A stretch of DNA of 43,053 nt from Saccoglossus kowalevskii. Taxonomy: Eukaryota > Hemichordata > Enteropneusta > Harrimaniidae. The stretch lies in contig NW_003158226.1 of the NCBI RefSeq assembly GCF_000003605.2, positions 95,863-138,915 of the forward strand, given 5' to 3'. Position numbers and translations under genes: made by a program. The notes under the pieces are model-generated. The model made no database searches, had not been told where the DNA came from, and saw only the letters and a program-made list of their open reading frames with translations. This document shows, in pieces, positions 32,401-43,053 of the stretch. The first letter of the stretch is position 1, and every line of letters starts with the position of its first letter.

Positions 32401-34060
32401 TTTGGTGATTTCAAAAACACAAAAAACGATAAAGGGGAAAATGCGAAATTCCACAAATTACACAGAACAGAGGGGTGACTGGAGATATTTGAAAAAGAAT
32501 GTGTGAACTAAGAAAGAAACTCGTTTCAGTGTTAATGCGTAGAATTTCTTTTTTGTGTTTCCCCATTCTGCTTGGTAACTTATTTCTAACATAGACTTAG
32601 TAGTGATGATATCAGCTGGTGTGCGGTGGTTTCTTGAAGTCGTATCCCATCGGAGCGATACAATTATCAGCCACCTTTATGCGTATATTTTAAACTCCGA
32701 AAACGGTAGATGTGTATAAGCCGTCTAAAATAAAGACAACAAACGTTTTCGGTGGACTTCGAAACAAAAACTGAATATATATATTGTAAATTGGATAGAC
32801 GGAAATGACCCCTTTTCAAATACCCCATCTAGTCACGGTGGATGGGGTATGTTGAGTAAGACATTGATGTCAGACAACCTGGCACGAGTTCCTCGTCACA
32901 ATAGTGCCCGTAAATTCGCCGCATAGTACAGCAACCGCTGACTTCAGACTCGATTACAGATCGAATACAACTATTGCGATATCAAATAATTACCAATGAT
33001 TTTTTTATTTCATATTTTAAATTTATTACCAGTGAAATGTACGGAATGTATAAGTAGACAAAGTGTTATGCTCTCGAAGACTGTGGTAATCAATGTTTTG
33101 AAGCAAGACACCTGCCGTATGTGGTCACGTGGTTTGGTCTTGTCACATTTTTGACCGTGATAATAATTTCCCGGGACCGCTTTTATATATAACTCGGTTA
33201 CCTGGATACAGATTAACAGTTTTTATATATTGCTGAACTGTGTCCGTGGCTTGTCATTATTTTGATTTATTTTAATTTCACGAATAATTCACGTACACAC
33301 ATGCCGACACGTCTGAGTTGAAAACAGATCGGTCAACGTTTTGTTATTTATAAGTAAAATGAACAAATGAAGCACACGATGTGGCGGTGCTCTTCACACT
33401 TCGTTTTCTAATACCTTCTAGGTATTATGTTGATTTGATATAAACTTGAAAAAGTGAAAACTTACACAATAAGTACAATAAGTCGAGTTTTTTCTATTAT
33501 TTCTCCAAAATTCTGATCGAGACTTGTTTTTGTACAATGAAATGATGCACAACAAATTCAGCGGCGACTCTTATACGATTTTTTATAACTTTTTATTCTG
33601 TGGGGACAGATAACCTTTCTTAACAATTACGCAACTCGTGAATGGGGCACCCTAAGTTGTTTCAATATTGTATTTATTTATACATGTGGTATGCTCTTAA
33701 CGTCATTATTTCAAATCGGCTGTCATTTTGGATAACCGTAAAGGTAAATGAGCACGGGAACGAGCGCGAGAGTCACGAGAGAGTCTCCCACACGCGCATA
33801 CAAATACTGTTCCATTCTTTTCCCTAATCTCGTGCACTAACACCGTGGTTATATGAACCAGTGGAACAGAGGGCGTAATGACGAAAAAGGATCAAGCACT
33901 GTTTGAGGGGTAAAAAAAACAAGTCTGGTGGCTCACTCGCTCTGAGCGAGATTTTGGCGGCCATATTTATCGATGGTCTACTGGTGTATAGTCTAGGGTA
34001 TTTGTGAACTTGGTAAACACATCGGTAAATACAAATTTTAGTAGATATTTCTAACTATAT
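29403..34060. other. Long stretch without a certain gene
   Basis: Holds an 11-base C run at 29435-29445, an NRF-1-like CGCGCATGCGCA at 30771-30782 and scattered short frames. The longest frame outside the arrays is 32027-32506 (+, 159 codons), listed separately. A - strand frame at 31515-31763 runs into a strong donor word (CCC|GTGAGT) but matches no family. Confidence 0.45.
32027..32506 (+). CDS. Unrecognised 159-codon frame
   Basis: The longest single frame outside the repeats, from ATG to TGA. It is polar, Asn- and Thr-rich, with several N-glycosylation-type triplets (NET, NGS, NTT, NST, NYT) but no signal peptide, membrane segment or known domain. In AT-rich DNA of this length one such frame could arise by chance, so it is reported only as a candidate. 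Confidence 0.18.
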   Translation: MVTNVHSTVTKQDKFTLSTNNVNETHCCINQRENSNHNGTPQFRNHLERNPLCIEDMLHLSPTMITCNKLAFWICFVRQTTNGSSPRDFESKFCQTINTFKWVLSNTTGAMKTNTECRRTRNFNVLVISKTQKTIKGKMRNSTNYTEQRGDWRYLKKNV

Positions 34061-34064
34061 ATTT

Positions 34065-34318
34065 TTAAAGCGCGGTAGTCGGCGAGCTGCGCATGTGCGA
34101 CATTTGTGTTGATAAACACATACAACCTGGGCGCGACATGCACTAATTACCATCGATGACTCCTTCGATACCTTCCAACCACCTAAAATACCTAATTGGA
34201 GTTTCGTAACGTCTCAGTTTGTACTCGTTGATCTGCGCAACGGTCAAAGTCGCCATCTTTGTTTATATGAGACCCATATATCTCGCGCATGCGTGGCACG
34301 ACGACTACCGTCCTTTAA
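34065..34318. mobile_element. 254-bp non-autonomous element with TTAAAG inverted termini (copy 1)
   Basis: The left end TTAAAGCGCGGTAGTCGGCG and the right end, whose reverse complement is TTAAAGGACGGTAGTCGTCG, match over about 30 bp including a GCGCATG word inside each. TTAA at both borders suggests a TTAA target site, as used by piggyBac-type transposons, though the termini do not start with CCC. No coding frame is present inside. Confidence 0.62.
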
Positions 34319-34492
34319 TGTAAACAATACAAATAGTAATACTAGATTATATGTATTTGTGTAGTTCTAACTATTTCTAACTATATATGTGCGTGCGTGT
34401 GTGTGCGTTAAAATTACTGAATGCTATCTACTAGTAGGTTCAATCTAGTATAAGTTGATGTCGAATTATATGGTACACTTGTCACCACTATT

Positions 34493-34903
34493 GTGCGCAG
34501 TGCATATTCCGAAACGTGTCAGCAAGGTCGGTTTCTGTATTTTACCAGCTCTGGTACGGTTTCATGCACGCTCGACTGGTACTATGTTACACAGTGTCGT
34601 CGAATACACATGTTGATGATTGCACTACAGTTAATTCTTCCAAACGCTCTAATACCCAAAACATTTAGCGTTTCAGGGTTATGTCGTGGATGCCACATTT
34701 TAAATTGTATTTTGACTAACTTGTTCTATTGGGGAGGGGTGTTGATATGTTCTTTTTTAGGAAGGTTTATGTCAATACAGCCTTGGGACAAAAGTATTTA
34801 TATTATTTTATCTACTATAATGAATACGAGGCACGTCTATTCGCAAAACCGCTGGACGCACTGCATACATGCAACCATGGAACCATGGTTTGTAGTTTCA
34901 TGA
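34493..34903 (+). other. 136-codon open frame, probably chance
   Basis: No domain, no sensible splice borders; Cys- and aromatic-rich like many random frames in this DNA. It overlaps an out-of-frame 87-codon frame. I see nothing that supports a gene. Confidence 0.1.
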
Positions 34904-34956
34904 TTAGTTCTTCGCGCACTACAAACGGAGTTAAACGAACTGATTTTCAAATATGC

Positions 34957-35069
34957 AATTGGCCAGTACGTGATCCGAAGCCATCCATGTGATTGGCTAG
35001 TACGTGATCCGAAGCTATCCAGGTGATTGGCTAATACGTGATCCGAAGCCATTCATGTGATTGGCTCAG
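34957..35069. repeat. 34-bp tandem repeat, 3.3 copies, with spaced ATTGG and TACGTGA words
   Basis: ATTGG (inverted CCAAT) occurs at 34958, 34992, 35026 and 35060, exactly 34 bp apart. Each full unit continues with CTAGTACGTGATCCGAAG and CCATCCATGTG. Copies are nearly identical, so the array is young. CCAAT boxes bind NF-Y and ACGTG is a bHLH/HIF-type core, so the array could act as a regulatory cluster, but no promoter is placed next to it. Confidence 0.88.
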
Positions 35070-35233
35070 CGTGCACATGACTTTTACGCAATGCTCTCGT
35101 TGATTAGTTGATAGATTCAGCTTCCATTGAAATTTGGTAAATGCGCTAAATACACATCTGATGACGGTTTATTGTCGCGCACAATTGAGGGTAATAACCA
35201 CGCATATCCATTGCTACACCACTCCTATAAATC

Positions 35234-35460
35234 GCGCCCTCTAATGATCTAACGATCATGTGACGTCAAAATGACTTATATGGGTGAAGGCAATGTCGTT
35301 CAAATAGACAACCGTGTTTGCTTGTGCATTCTGTTATCGCCTAGAATATATGAAATTTCTCAAAAACATAATCTTCATCGATGGACGACAACGAGGATTC
35401 AAACGGCATTCGTGTCACCCATTTAAGTCATACTAGAAGCGCTTCGTCACTAGAGGGTGC
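35234..35460. mobile_element. Pair of inverted GCRCCCTCTARTGA motifs, possible 227-bp MITE
   Basis: GCGCCCTCTAATGA at 35234-35247 faces TCACTAGAGGGTGC at 35447-35460, its inverted copy with two transitions. The same core GCGCCCTCT also ends the 22187-22322 element. Either these are termini of a small element family or they are convergent CTCF-type sites, as CACTAGAGGGCGC is also the known CTCF core. Confidence 0.4.
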
Positions 35461-35701
35461 GTTATCGGTGTACGTATTGGTGCGCGGAAAGGTGTACGTT
35501 CCGGTAATTAAAAGCGCGTGCGCATAAGTTTATAGTCCGATCGACTAGCAAATGAATACTAAGTTCTTATTTTTTAATAAGCAGGTAGTTACAGTAAACG
35601 GCATAAACCTAGGATTTTTATTTTTTATTTTGTCCAAACATAATTGGCAAATCCAGAAACGATATGGCGACATTCTCGCAAGTTCGAATTAACACTAATA
35701 A

Positions 35702-35834
35702 TTAAAGCGTGGTGGTCGTCGCGCAGCGCGTGTTCGAATTTCATGTTAATAAACAATGTATTTTACACGCGTTGTATACGTCGCTACAAGTTCCATATCG
35801 AACAGGAATCGGCACGACGACTGCCGCCCTTTAA
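35702..35834. mobile_element. 133-bp element with TTAAAG inverted termini (copy 2)
   Basis: The left end TTAAAGCGTGGTGGTCGTCG and the right end, with reverse complement TTAAAGGGCGGCAGTCGTCG, are inverted copies and match the termini of copy 1. The interior differs from copy 1, as expected for a non-autonomous family. A 10-base C run lies just outside at 35855-35864. Confidence 0.6.
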
Positions 35835-36893
35835 GCTAGTTTAACCAATCAACACCCCCCCCCCTTTCGGAAAAGTGGACAGTCGCGGTTGCTAGACAAT
35901 ATGGTGTTTAGCCAATCACTGTTGAATATCTGAATTTGAATGAAAGCTGATTAAAATTATTATAAATATGTTTAAAAAACAGTGTACTCTTTACTGGTTT
36001 TGACTGTATCATTGGCAAGTCAATATTCACTGTTATATGGGTTAGCCTTTTGCCCTTTGTCCTATTTTTTTCAAGCAAGTCAAGATGTAATTATACCAGC
36101 TTATCGTATCCAATAAATCAATATGTAAACGTGTGATTGTATAATTGGTCATTCTTCCATTGTTCTTTTTGATATTTCAATGATAATTAACTTTAAAACC
36201 AAAGCTTGTAAAAATGGCAAATGCAAAACATGTTTCAAAATAGATGAAAAAGACAAAATAAATTGTCATCAAATGGTTAAAGCTTACTGTATTCGTCGCC
36301 AAGACTGTAGCAGATTGTTACGATGGCCCAGGCAGCTGAATTTAATATACATGTATTAAGAGACGTCTTGGTTTGCGACGTAACAAACATGTGTGAACGT
36401 TCACACATTCTAGCTTATTTGTCTGGTGCTTTTACCGGCGATTTACGTGGTGTTCGGTGGTTGTTCAAGCCAGACATCATGTGACCCCCCAAGGAGGGTT
36501 ACACGCGGGGTCATCATTTGTATGGCCATTCTGGAGTACATTTCACACCCTTCACAAGTCTTGGGTCGTTAAACTAATTGCTATTAACGATTTGAATCAC
36601 CAATACAAGACTTAATAATCGATACATGTTGATAAATTGGGTGAAAGGCCATTTTATCATCACACATTTGACGAAATGATTTATTGAAATAGATATTACG
36701 CGACTACCGATTGCGTTAGTCCTCGACATTGATTGAATGGATACCGTGCCATGCACTCGGTGCTCTATTAACATGAGGTCATCAAACTGTAGCTGTCGAA
36801 GATCGAAATGAACCAGAATGTTTTAAAAGAGAGAGTGAGAAACTCACGTCGTTCGATACAGATTCGATGCCCCATTTTTAAAATAGAAATAAA

Positions 36894-37066
36894 TTAAAGC
36901 GACACAGACGTCGCGCCGCGTTCTGTTTGATAAGGAGAGCCATGTGATCCTTTATATTATGTCTTCCAATGAAATTGAAACGCGCGCTGCATCTTATCTG
37001 TATGCCCCGATTGATGTATTTTAGTTTCACCTGCCTGCGCATGCGTACATACCCGGGAGGCTTTAG
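36894..37066. mobile_element. Possible third TTAAAG element (degenerate right end)
   Basis: The left end TTAAAGCGACACAGACGTCG, followed by CGCCGCG, shares TTAAAGCG, a 7-base gap and CGTCGCGC with copy 2. The right end would be GGAGGCTTTAG at about 37056-37066 with TGCGCATGCG just inside, but the inverted match is weak. Left end credible, full extent uncertain. Confidence 0.35.
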
Positions 37067-39342
37067 CAATACTTATACAGATTTCAAATTATACTAATAT
37101 TACAAACACACTCATCTTGATTAAACTCCGAGATTATATGAACCAAAATGTGGTGGCATCATTATAGACCCATTGCCTGAATATTAAGCGACACCCTGTG
37201 AACGACTCATACCATTATATTCTCCGTCAGTAATTCTGCCGTATGGTCGTAAGTGTCGATGCACAGTGACAACGGAGTACGTAAACAAATGAACAATTAT
37301 GCCTTGCTTCTAGAGCAGAATTAAAGTGTTGATCGATTATTCTGGTAGATGCACACGCGATTAAGTTAATCAAACCACCAAGCCTTAAAGTAATGATGTC
37401 CAATTAAACTGCACTGTCGCTGAAAGTAGCAGATGCCTTCAGTGTGGAGTCACCCGTGGTACACCGGGCATTATAAATCACATATTTTATCTGGGGGCTG
37501 TTACAATAGCTGTCGTGGTTTTCCCCGCAAGCAATCTAGATGCAAGTGTTCTCGCTCCACTTTCGAATTTAGGAATTAAAAGTAAGGGGTTTCCATAGGC
37601 ATGGATTTACCTCGCCCATCCATATATCACATTGTGCCGTACTTGCAACTAGAATTAAATTAACAGGTTGGCCAAACATACACATTTTTACGTTCAGACA
37701 ATGAGTTAATTCGACCAAGAAAGCGGCCAAACGTGAAAGGTTCGGATGCATTGTCTGAATGAACGTAATTTTCTTCTTCGATCAAAGGTCGTGGCGTCTG
37801 CTTCTGGTGCTATTATTCGTGTGCATTGTACAACGTATGCACTTTTAAGTGTGATGTCCTCGCCACTTACTGTGCATTGTGTAGAAGATACTCTTTAATC
37901 AAAACAGTTTACATTGGTAGCATCAGATAAACAGATCTTTGGAATCGTCTTTATATATACTAGTATATATATATATGTACTGTAGAGTGAACTTTACTCA
38001 TGTAGCCGTGTCTTAATTTCTCTGTCCACGTATGTATATATGCATATATATATATACAATTGAAAATGGACATTCAAGACAAAACTCAGCGCGTTCCAAT
38101 GCCATTACTCGTCCCTGTGACATATAATGTGGGATTTGAGTTTGGCGAGTGGTATTTATATGTCCCACAGTCATCGTAAAAACATTGCGCATCAGTTCCG
38201 ACTGAGACGAAACAGTGGATAAACACAATGTAGCCAGATGCTACTGTCCATTTGGAAAGTGTTTCCGGAGGATCTGTCTGACCAGAGCCGAAACCCGGGC
38301 TACTAGGACAGCAGCTTCTCCTCCTAATTTTTTGAAGATTTTTGTTTTTCTAATAATCCTCGCAGTTTCACAGGTCACTACAAAGATCTAAAACATGTTA
38401 GCTACAGCTCTGTTGGTATACAGGCAATTTATCCACAAAATTGCATACGAAACCTGTGGCGACGGGGGTATATTAGTATTTATCATATATCCATGCAAAG
38501 ACTGTGTGGTAATGGTGTCTCACAAACTCCTTTTTTTTTTCAAATCAGAAAAAAATCAATGAAACGTACTAAAATCTAATAAATTAAACATTATTTTCAA
38601 AAGCAAAACTCCTGAAATATTACGAATATTTTAATTTTTAATAACTTCATAATAAGAATGGAAAGCGACTTTTATTAGATCGACGATTTACTGCCATATA
38701 TGAGTACCCAACAGATGATTAACTTCTCTATATTTTATTATTACTGAGCAGTTTTACTACTTTTGGAAGAAATTGCGTTTGGATTTACGACAACGGGACA
38801 TTGCGACCATCTATTAACGCGATAACGAGAGAATGTGCCGTGAATTTACCGTTCCTTCACGACTTGGCATCCACCCAAAATTAATGTAACTTTCTTTTAG
38901 CGGACATTGAAAATGACATCATGATTTCACCTCATTTTTTTAAGTTTACGACATCGTTAGGCTGGTTTTAAATGGGTTCTAAGTTTACTAGTTTCCTGTT
39001 AGCTGGTATTGTAGTGGGTTTTCTGATATTGTGTGTTGGATTTTTCTGGGTTTGACGAAACAAAGAAAAATATAGTTTCCTCCGATGGTGGCCCCGTCGA
39101 CATTAACATGGCAACAACGAAACGAACGACAGTCGCACTTAACTTTGAATTGTATCTGTTTCACCAACACAGACAATGTTTATAATATAATTTCATGTGA
39201 ATGACCGTGAGTTTGACTCTGATCTTGGACACAATGGGTCGTGAACGAACAATTGTTGCTTTTTACAGCCTCTGACAAGTTAGTTTTTATTAATGTAAAA
39301 TAAAACATCTTTTTCTGTTTCGTTTTTGTTGTTGCTACCGTG

Positions 39343-39363
39343 TTTATTATTATTATTATTATT
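39343..39363. repeat. (ATT)n microsatellite
   Basis: An uninterrupted trinucleotide run of seven ATT-type units. Confidence 0.9.
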
Positions 39364-40517
39364 GCCAATATTCCTTTCTAAATCAGGTTGATTCTGAATC
39401 ATATCGCAATCTGTGTGTTGGTTGGATTGTTCACCCAAACCATAATTTCTCGTTTGAGGAAACGGCGTTGTCTATGGTGTGTTATACGGGAAACCGTCCA
39501 TACAGTCTGTGTCCGTGTGTATACATCAGGCATGCTGTGTTTATATTAATTAAAACCTGGAACGCAATAACGGGCTAGAATCGACATCAGAATATACATG
39601 ACGGGGTAACCAAGGCGCAGCTATGCTCTTCCTTTCGTGCTTTTGTTCATTTTAACGACGCCTCGTGAACACAGAAGACGTCTTCACTGAATTAACAAAA
39701 GAAGTTGTTTATAGCAATAAAGCGAATTTAATGTTGCTTGTTGGGGGATATTCGAGTTTTATGGTCTCCAATTTCACGCCACGCTGTCTTATTGATTCGT
39801 GCGGAATACCACGGGTTGCCCGTGGCGAGGACATGCATTGGTGAGGACACCGTTAACGTGGAACTACTTCATCAAGTTTTAAGAAAAAGAAAATAAGAAT
39901 TCAGCGAGATTACTCCTAGTCGTCCATGACAGCTCCGTTATATCGAATTGAGTATTAATACACTGCTTAAAACAACAGTCCCATTGACCTTGTCCTGAAA
40001 TTATCGGTACCACCCTAAAGGTGTGGGGGTATTTTTATCGTGCAATATTTTACGAGCGATTGACGGACGGATGTTTTCGTTTAACATACTCTATGTCCGT
40101 CAAACACCGCGATGTAACTGCAAGATACGATTGACAACAATGCGGTTTCCACGGTCCAAAGTTGCCCCGAAACATCAGCACAGAAATACCCCCTCTCGAC
40201 ACCACTTTATTAAGAGTATGAAAATTAGAACATTTTTGATTCGTAATAACATCACCAGGTCTTCTACTGACGATATAAAAATAAGACCAACTCGGTAAAA
40301 AACGTGTAACATGAGTTTGGACTAAACTATGCGGTAGTATGTGTATGATTGACCCGAGTGTGTTAACATGTTACTTAACGGTGTCTGTTCTCGTGTACGC
40401 GACTCCGGTACGGACCAACACTGTGTAAATAGTACAGTCAATAAAACAACCTTAAAACGGGCTTGACCATTTTGACGCGGCTACTGTGTTCTCGAGATAA
40501 GCGCATTGCTACGATAT

Positions 40518-40556
40518 GTCGCAGCATGGATGTACTTAGTACATCCATGGTCGCAG
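40518..40556. mobile_element. 25-bp perfect palindrome flanked by 7-bp direct repeats
   Basis: CATGGATGTACT and AGTACATCCATG form a perfect 12-bp inverted repeat around a single T (40525-40549). On both sides lies the identical word GTCGCAG (40518-40524 and 40550-40556). This is the shape of a tiny foldback insertion with a target-site duplication; a dimeric protein-binding site flanked by a chance repeat is the alternative. Confidence 0.5.
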
Positions 40557-42584
40557 TAAGCGGGGATAAACTATATTCAAATATACATTGTGATTGCTCG
40601 TGTACGTTTGTGACAGTATAACGTATAGTTGTCGCGTGGCAAACTTTTTTGGAATGGTGTGCACGTGCACGTACGCGCTACTGGGATATGTACGTACCTG
40701 TATTACACCGTGTATCTATATTTTTAAACACTCTGGCACATCTACCGCGGGTCCTAGCTGGAAATATCGCAATATCCTTCAAAAACAAGCTACCTGGTAT
40801 ACGGATCACGTTATAATGGATCGATGTAGTTTCTGGTAAATATGTCTCACAGTATGATTACTCGACTATACAAGGTGAAACGGCGGGTAGATGACAACGG
40901 TGTCAACACAAAGTTCGATCAACAATTAAATTCGGCGGCGGAGCCACAACGTACCAACTCGGCGCTGGTAAAATGTGATGGGGTATATAATCCACGCATC
41001 AATGGCACCGCATAACTTATAACATTGAATGCTAGGTGACCTTTGACACACACTCACACACGTGACAAGCACTGTACATGCTACTCACAGGTGAGCAGGT
41101 TTCTATAGTCAGCAATAACAGTGATTCTGAAAGACTGTCATTTGACTTCCGCTTCATTTGTTCTTACAGGCCGTAACGTTTGCGAGAAGCGTCGCTGTAA
41201 CTCGGTGGGATGCGACGCCTTGATAACGTCCACATATGCGTGCATCACCAATTTTATTGCCCGGACCGTGAAATTGACCCACTAAGAACAATGTCCTGTT
41301 TCTGAAATACGACGTGTTTATATCGGCATAAAATCATACGTAACAAAGCTAAGCGCATGCCACAGACCGATGACGTAACACGCATTTATTGCTTTAATTT
41401 TAGATAAATAGAAGTTACAGACGAGTTGTAAACTCGCGTTTTTGTGTCATAAACGCCGCGGAGCAAGAAGGATATTGTTTGGCACGTATAGATACAATTT
41501 ACTAGTCTGAAATCTGAAAGGTTGTAGGGCTAACTGTCAATCATCATTCAACTAACATAAACAAGAAAAAAAACATAGTTTTCGACATATGATATTTTTT
41601 CCTAGTCGTAGCAGTTATTGGGTCGCAGTTCAGTCCTTACTAGTTGTCCCTGCAACCAGTAGCGGCCCTGTCCCAATTCGCTGTCGATAATTACCACAGG
41701 TTGTTTATATTCATTTGACGAATGGCAAACTTTGCCTCCAGGTCTCAATTACTGCAAATATTTACCAACATTACGACAAAGCAGAGTAGAGTTTTTGCGA
41801 CAAAGCCAGGGAGCTCAGAAGGAAAAGGTGAACAAAAAAGAGGTGGCATTTGATTGAGTGGCCGAGACAATTAAGAGCCTCACAAAGGAACAATTGTGTT
41901 ACTTTATAATTACAATATCAGAGGCAATAAACGTTGTTCTATCTTTGATTTCAACCTGTAATTGAGTTAAACTTTGCGTTCTTCCTTTGTTTTACAGTTC
42001 GCGTTGTACGTACCTTGGGCATTGAGTTCGTTCATGTGTCTAGTGTGCGCGTTTCGTCCGCTTAGAATGGGGGTATACCACTGTTATACACGTAATCAGT
42101 ATTCTGTCGAGTGTTATCCTGAAACTTGAAATTAACCAACTTTTAATTTTGTTTACCACCTTTTGTTGTAGATAATTCAAGCAAAACGCTTACAATAAGG
42201 TAGGTTTATCAACACTGTTCAACATTCACAGACAGAGTGTCGCTCGTCACGTGAAATTGTACTCCCCGACCTTGATTAAAATCAAATATGTGCATAGGCT
42301 CAATACTGCTATTATTATATTATTTTAATTATTTATTTTTTTATTGTAATATTTTATTTGTTTTTATTTTTACTGTTCTACATTTGTATGTTTTTTCAAG
42401 TTTTTAAACAAATTTCAATTACAGGCAAAAGTTAGCGCAAATAAAATTAAAAGAAAGAAATCATAAAAATAATGAAAACAAAAAAATGAGCCTATATCTA
42501 CACCATATTTTAATTAGATTGAATAATCGCCTAAACTAACAGTGAACATTCAACATATCCAACATACGCCTATGATATGCTATA
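40557..42584. other. CpG-richer stretch without a recognised gene
   Basis: CG dinucleotides are more frequent than in the left half of the window. Frames of 60-90 codons (for example 40594-40839) have no known domain. From 42300 to 42480 the DNA turns extremely AT-rich. Confidence 0.4.
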
Positions 42585-42653
42585 TCACTGAATAAGGCAA
42601 TTCATGAAAATTGGCATTTGACAATAGCACAAAAGTTCGTCGATGTTGCGTAC

Positions 42654-43053
42654 CTGTCCCGGCAACGACCACGACCACGTAGTGCAATATGGTGCCGTGA
42701 TCACTGCGGCTGCCATCAATGTTTCGATCGAGACCTCTCTAGGGAAGAAGGTAGAAATAACAATGCTGATGATAACTGTCCTTGCCAGAGGGTGAATTGA
42801 CGGGGTTGTGTGACTCAGGTGGTCAACTTGAGGTCTATTGGGAATATCTTCGAAGGTCGTACACCGGTCACCGGTCACCAAGTCATTCAATGCTAAGTTT
42901 CGAAAATTGTTAATGGCAGAAATCACTGGTGTGTGACGCTTAAAGCTAAGTTGATGTAGTACTACCCATTGACCACAGACCATGGTGAGATCTCTGCATG
43001 GGGTAAATGCCCACACGCAACTTTCATAATTTCTGCCGAATAAAACACCAGCA
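42654..43053 (-). CDS. Possible exon of an unrecognised gene, open at the window edge
   Basis: A - strand frame stays open from the right window edge for about 156 codons, down to a stop near 42585. It contains VWAFTPCRDLTMVCGQWVVL and STFFPREVSIETLMAAAVIT. A good donor (CCGGGACAG|GTACGC) at 42654/42653 would end it after SLPGQ in phase 0. I do not recognise the protein, and no membrane segment or motif decides its role. The upstream part lies outside the window. Confidence 0.22.

Larger units (their letters stand above)
35835..40517. other. Long stretch without a recognised gene
   Basis: Only short frames without known domains. It contains a third TTAAAG element end (36894), TA-rich microsatellites at about 37951-37978 and 38034-38058, an (ATT)n run at 39343-39363 and a small hairpin CCACGGG-TTG-CCCGTGG at 39809-39825. 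Confidence 0.45.

Overview
The window looks like nuclear DNA of a marine invertebrate animal. It is AT-rich, genes are split into small exons with GT..AG borders, modular extracellular domains (EGF, TSP1, SRCR, C-type lectin) sit one per exon, and long introns and intergenic stretches are full of minisatellites and small inverted-repeat elements. The sequence does not fix the phylum. A mosaic receptor locus next to a GPR156-type receptor would fit an invertebrate deuterostome or a lophotrochozoan. No bacterial operon, CRISPR array, rRNA or intact tRNA was seen.

Left part, + strand (3.4-11 kb). Consecutive exons encode an EGF-like module, a TSP1 module, a 13-residue linker and the two halves of an SRCR domain, all joined by phase-1 introns from the EGF donor onward. 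The second SRCR exon is 142 nt instead of a multiple of three and carries a frameshift. Past it lie a fucolectin-like (FTP) C-terminal fragment with a stop codon and a decayed EGF exon. From 9.3 to 10.95 kb three exons encode a well-preserved C-type lectin-like domain (CTLD) ending in a stop. The first two-thirds of this locus may be a decaying pseudogene; the CTLD part looks intact from its first core cysteine onward. A 67-bp array precedes the CTLD exons and a 55-bp array starts directly after their stop codon.

Middle, - strand (22.6 down to 18.07 kb). Seven exons, all with consensus splice sites and consistent phases, give a complete 599-residue class C GPCR of the GABA-B/GPR156 group. It has a very short N-terminus (no Venus flytrap domain), seven membrane segments, a coiled coil, a long Ser/Arg-rich tail and a C-terminal DTYV, which fits a class I PDZ ligand. 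This is the best-supported gene in the window. Its first intron holds a 136-bp inverted-repeat element, and a tRNA-like (SINE) head lies just upstream of exon 1.

Right part (24-43 kb). Two large tandem arrays lie here: about 85 copies of a 33-bp unit and about 60 copies of an 18-bp unit, both with higher-order structure. Because their periods are multiples of three they create long but probably meaningless open frames. From 34 to 37 kb there is a cluster of small non-autonomous elements with TTAAAG termini, a 34-bp repeat with regularly spaced ATTGG boxes, and a pair of inverted GCRCCCTCTARTGA motifs. At 40.5 kb a 25-bp perfect palindrome is flanked by 7-bp direct repeats. No certain gene was found between 29.4 and 42.6 kb; a - strand frame open across the right edge may be an exon of an unrecognised gene.

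The novel-system search gave no convincing new multi-gene system. The items most worth following up are the PDZ-ending GPR156-like receptor, the mosaic lectin/scavenger locus caught in decay, and the small TTAA and palindromic elements.
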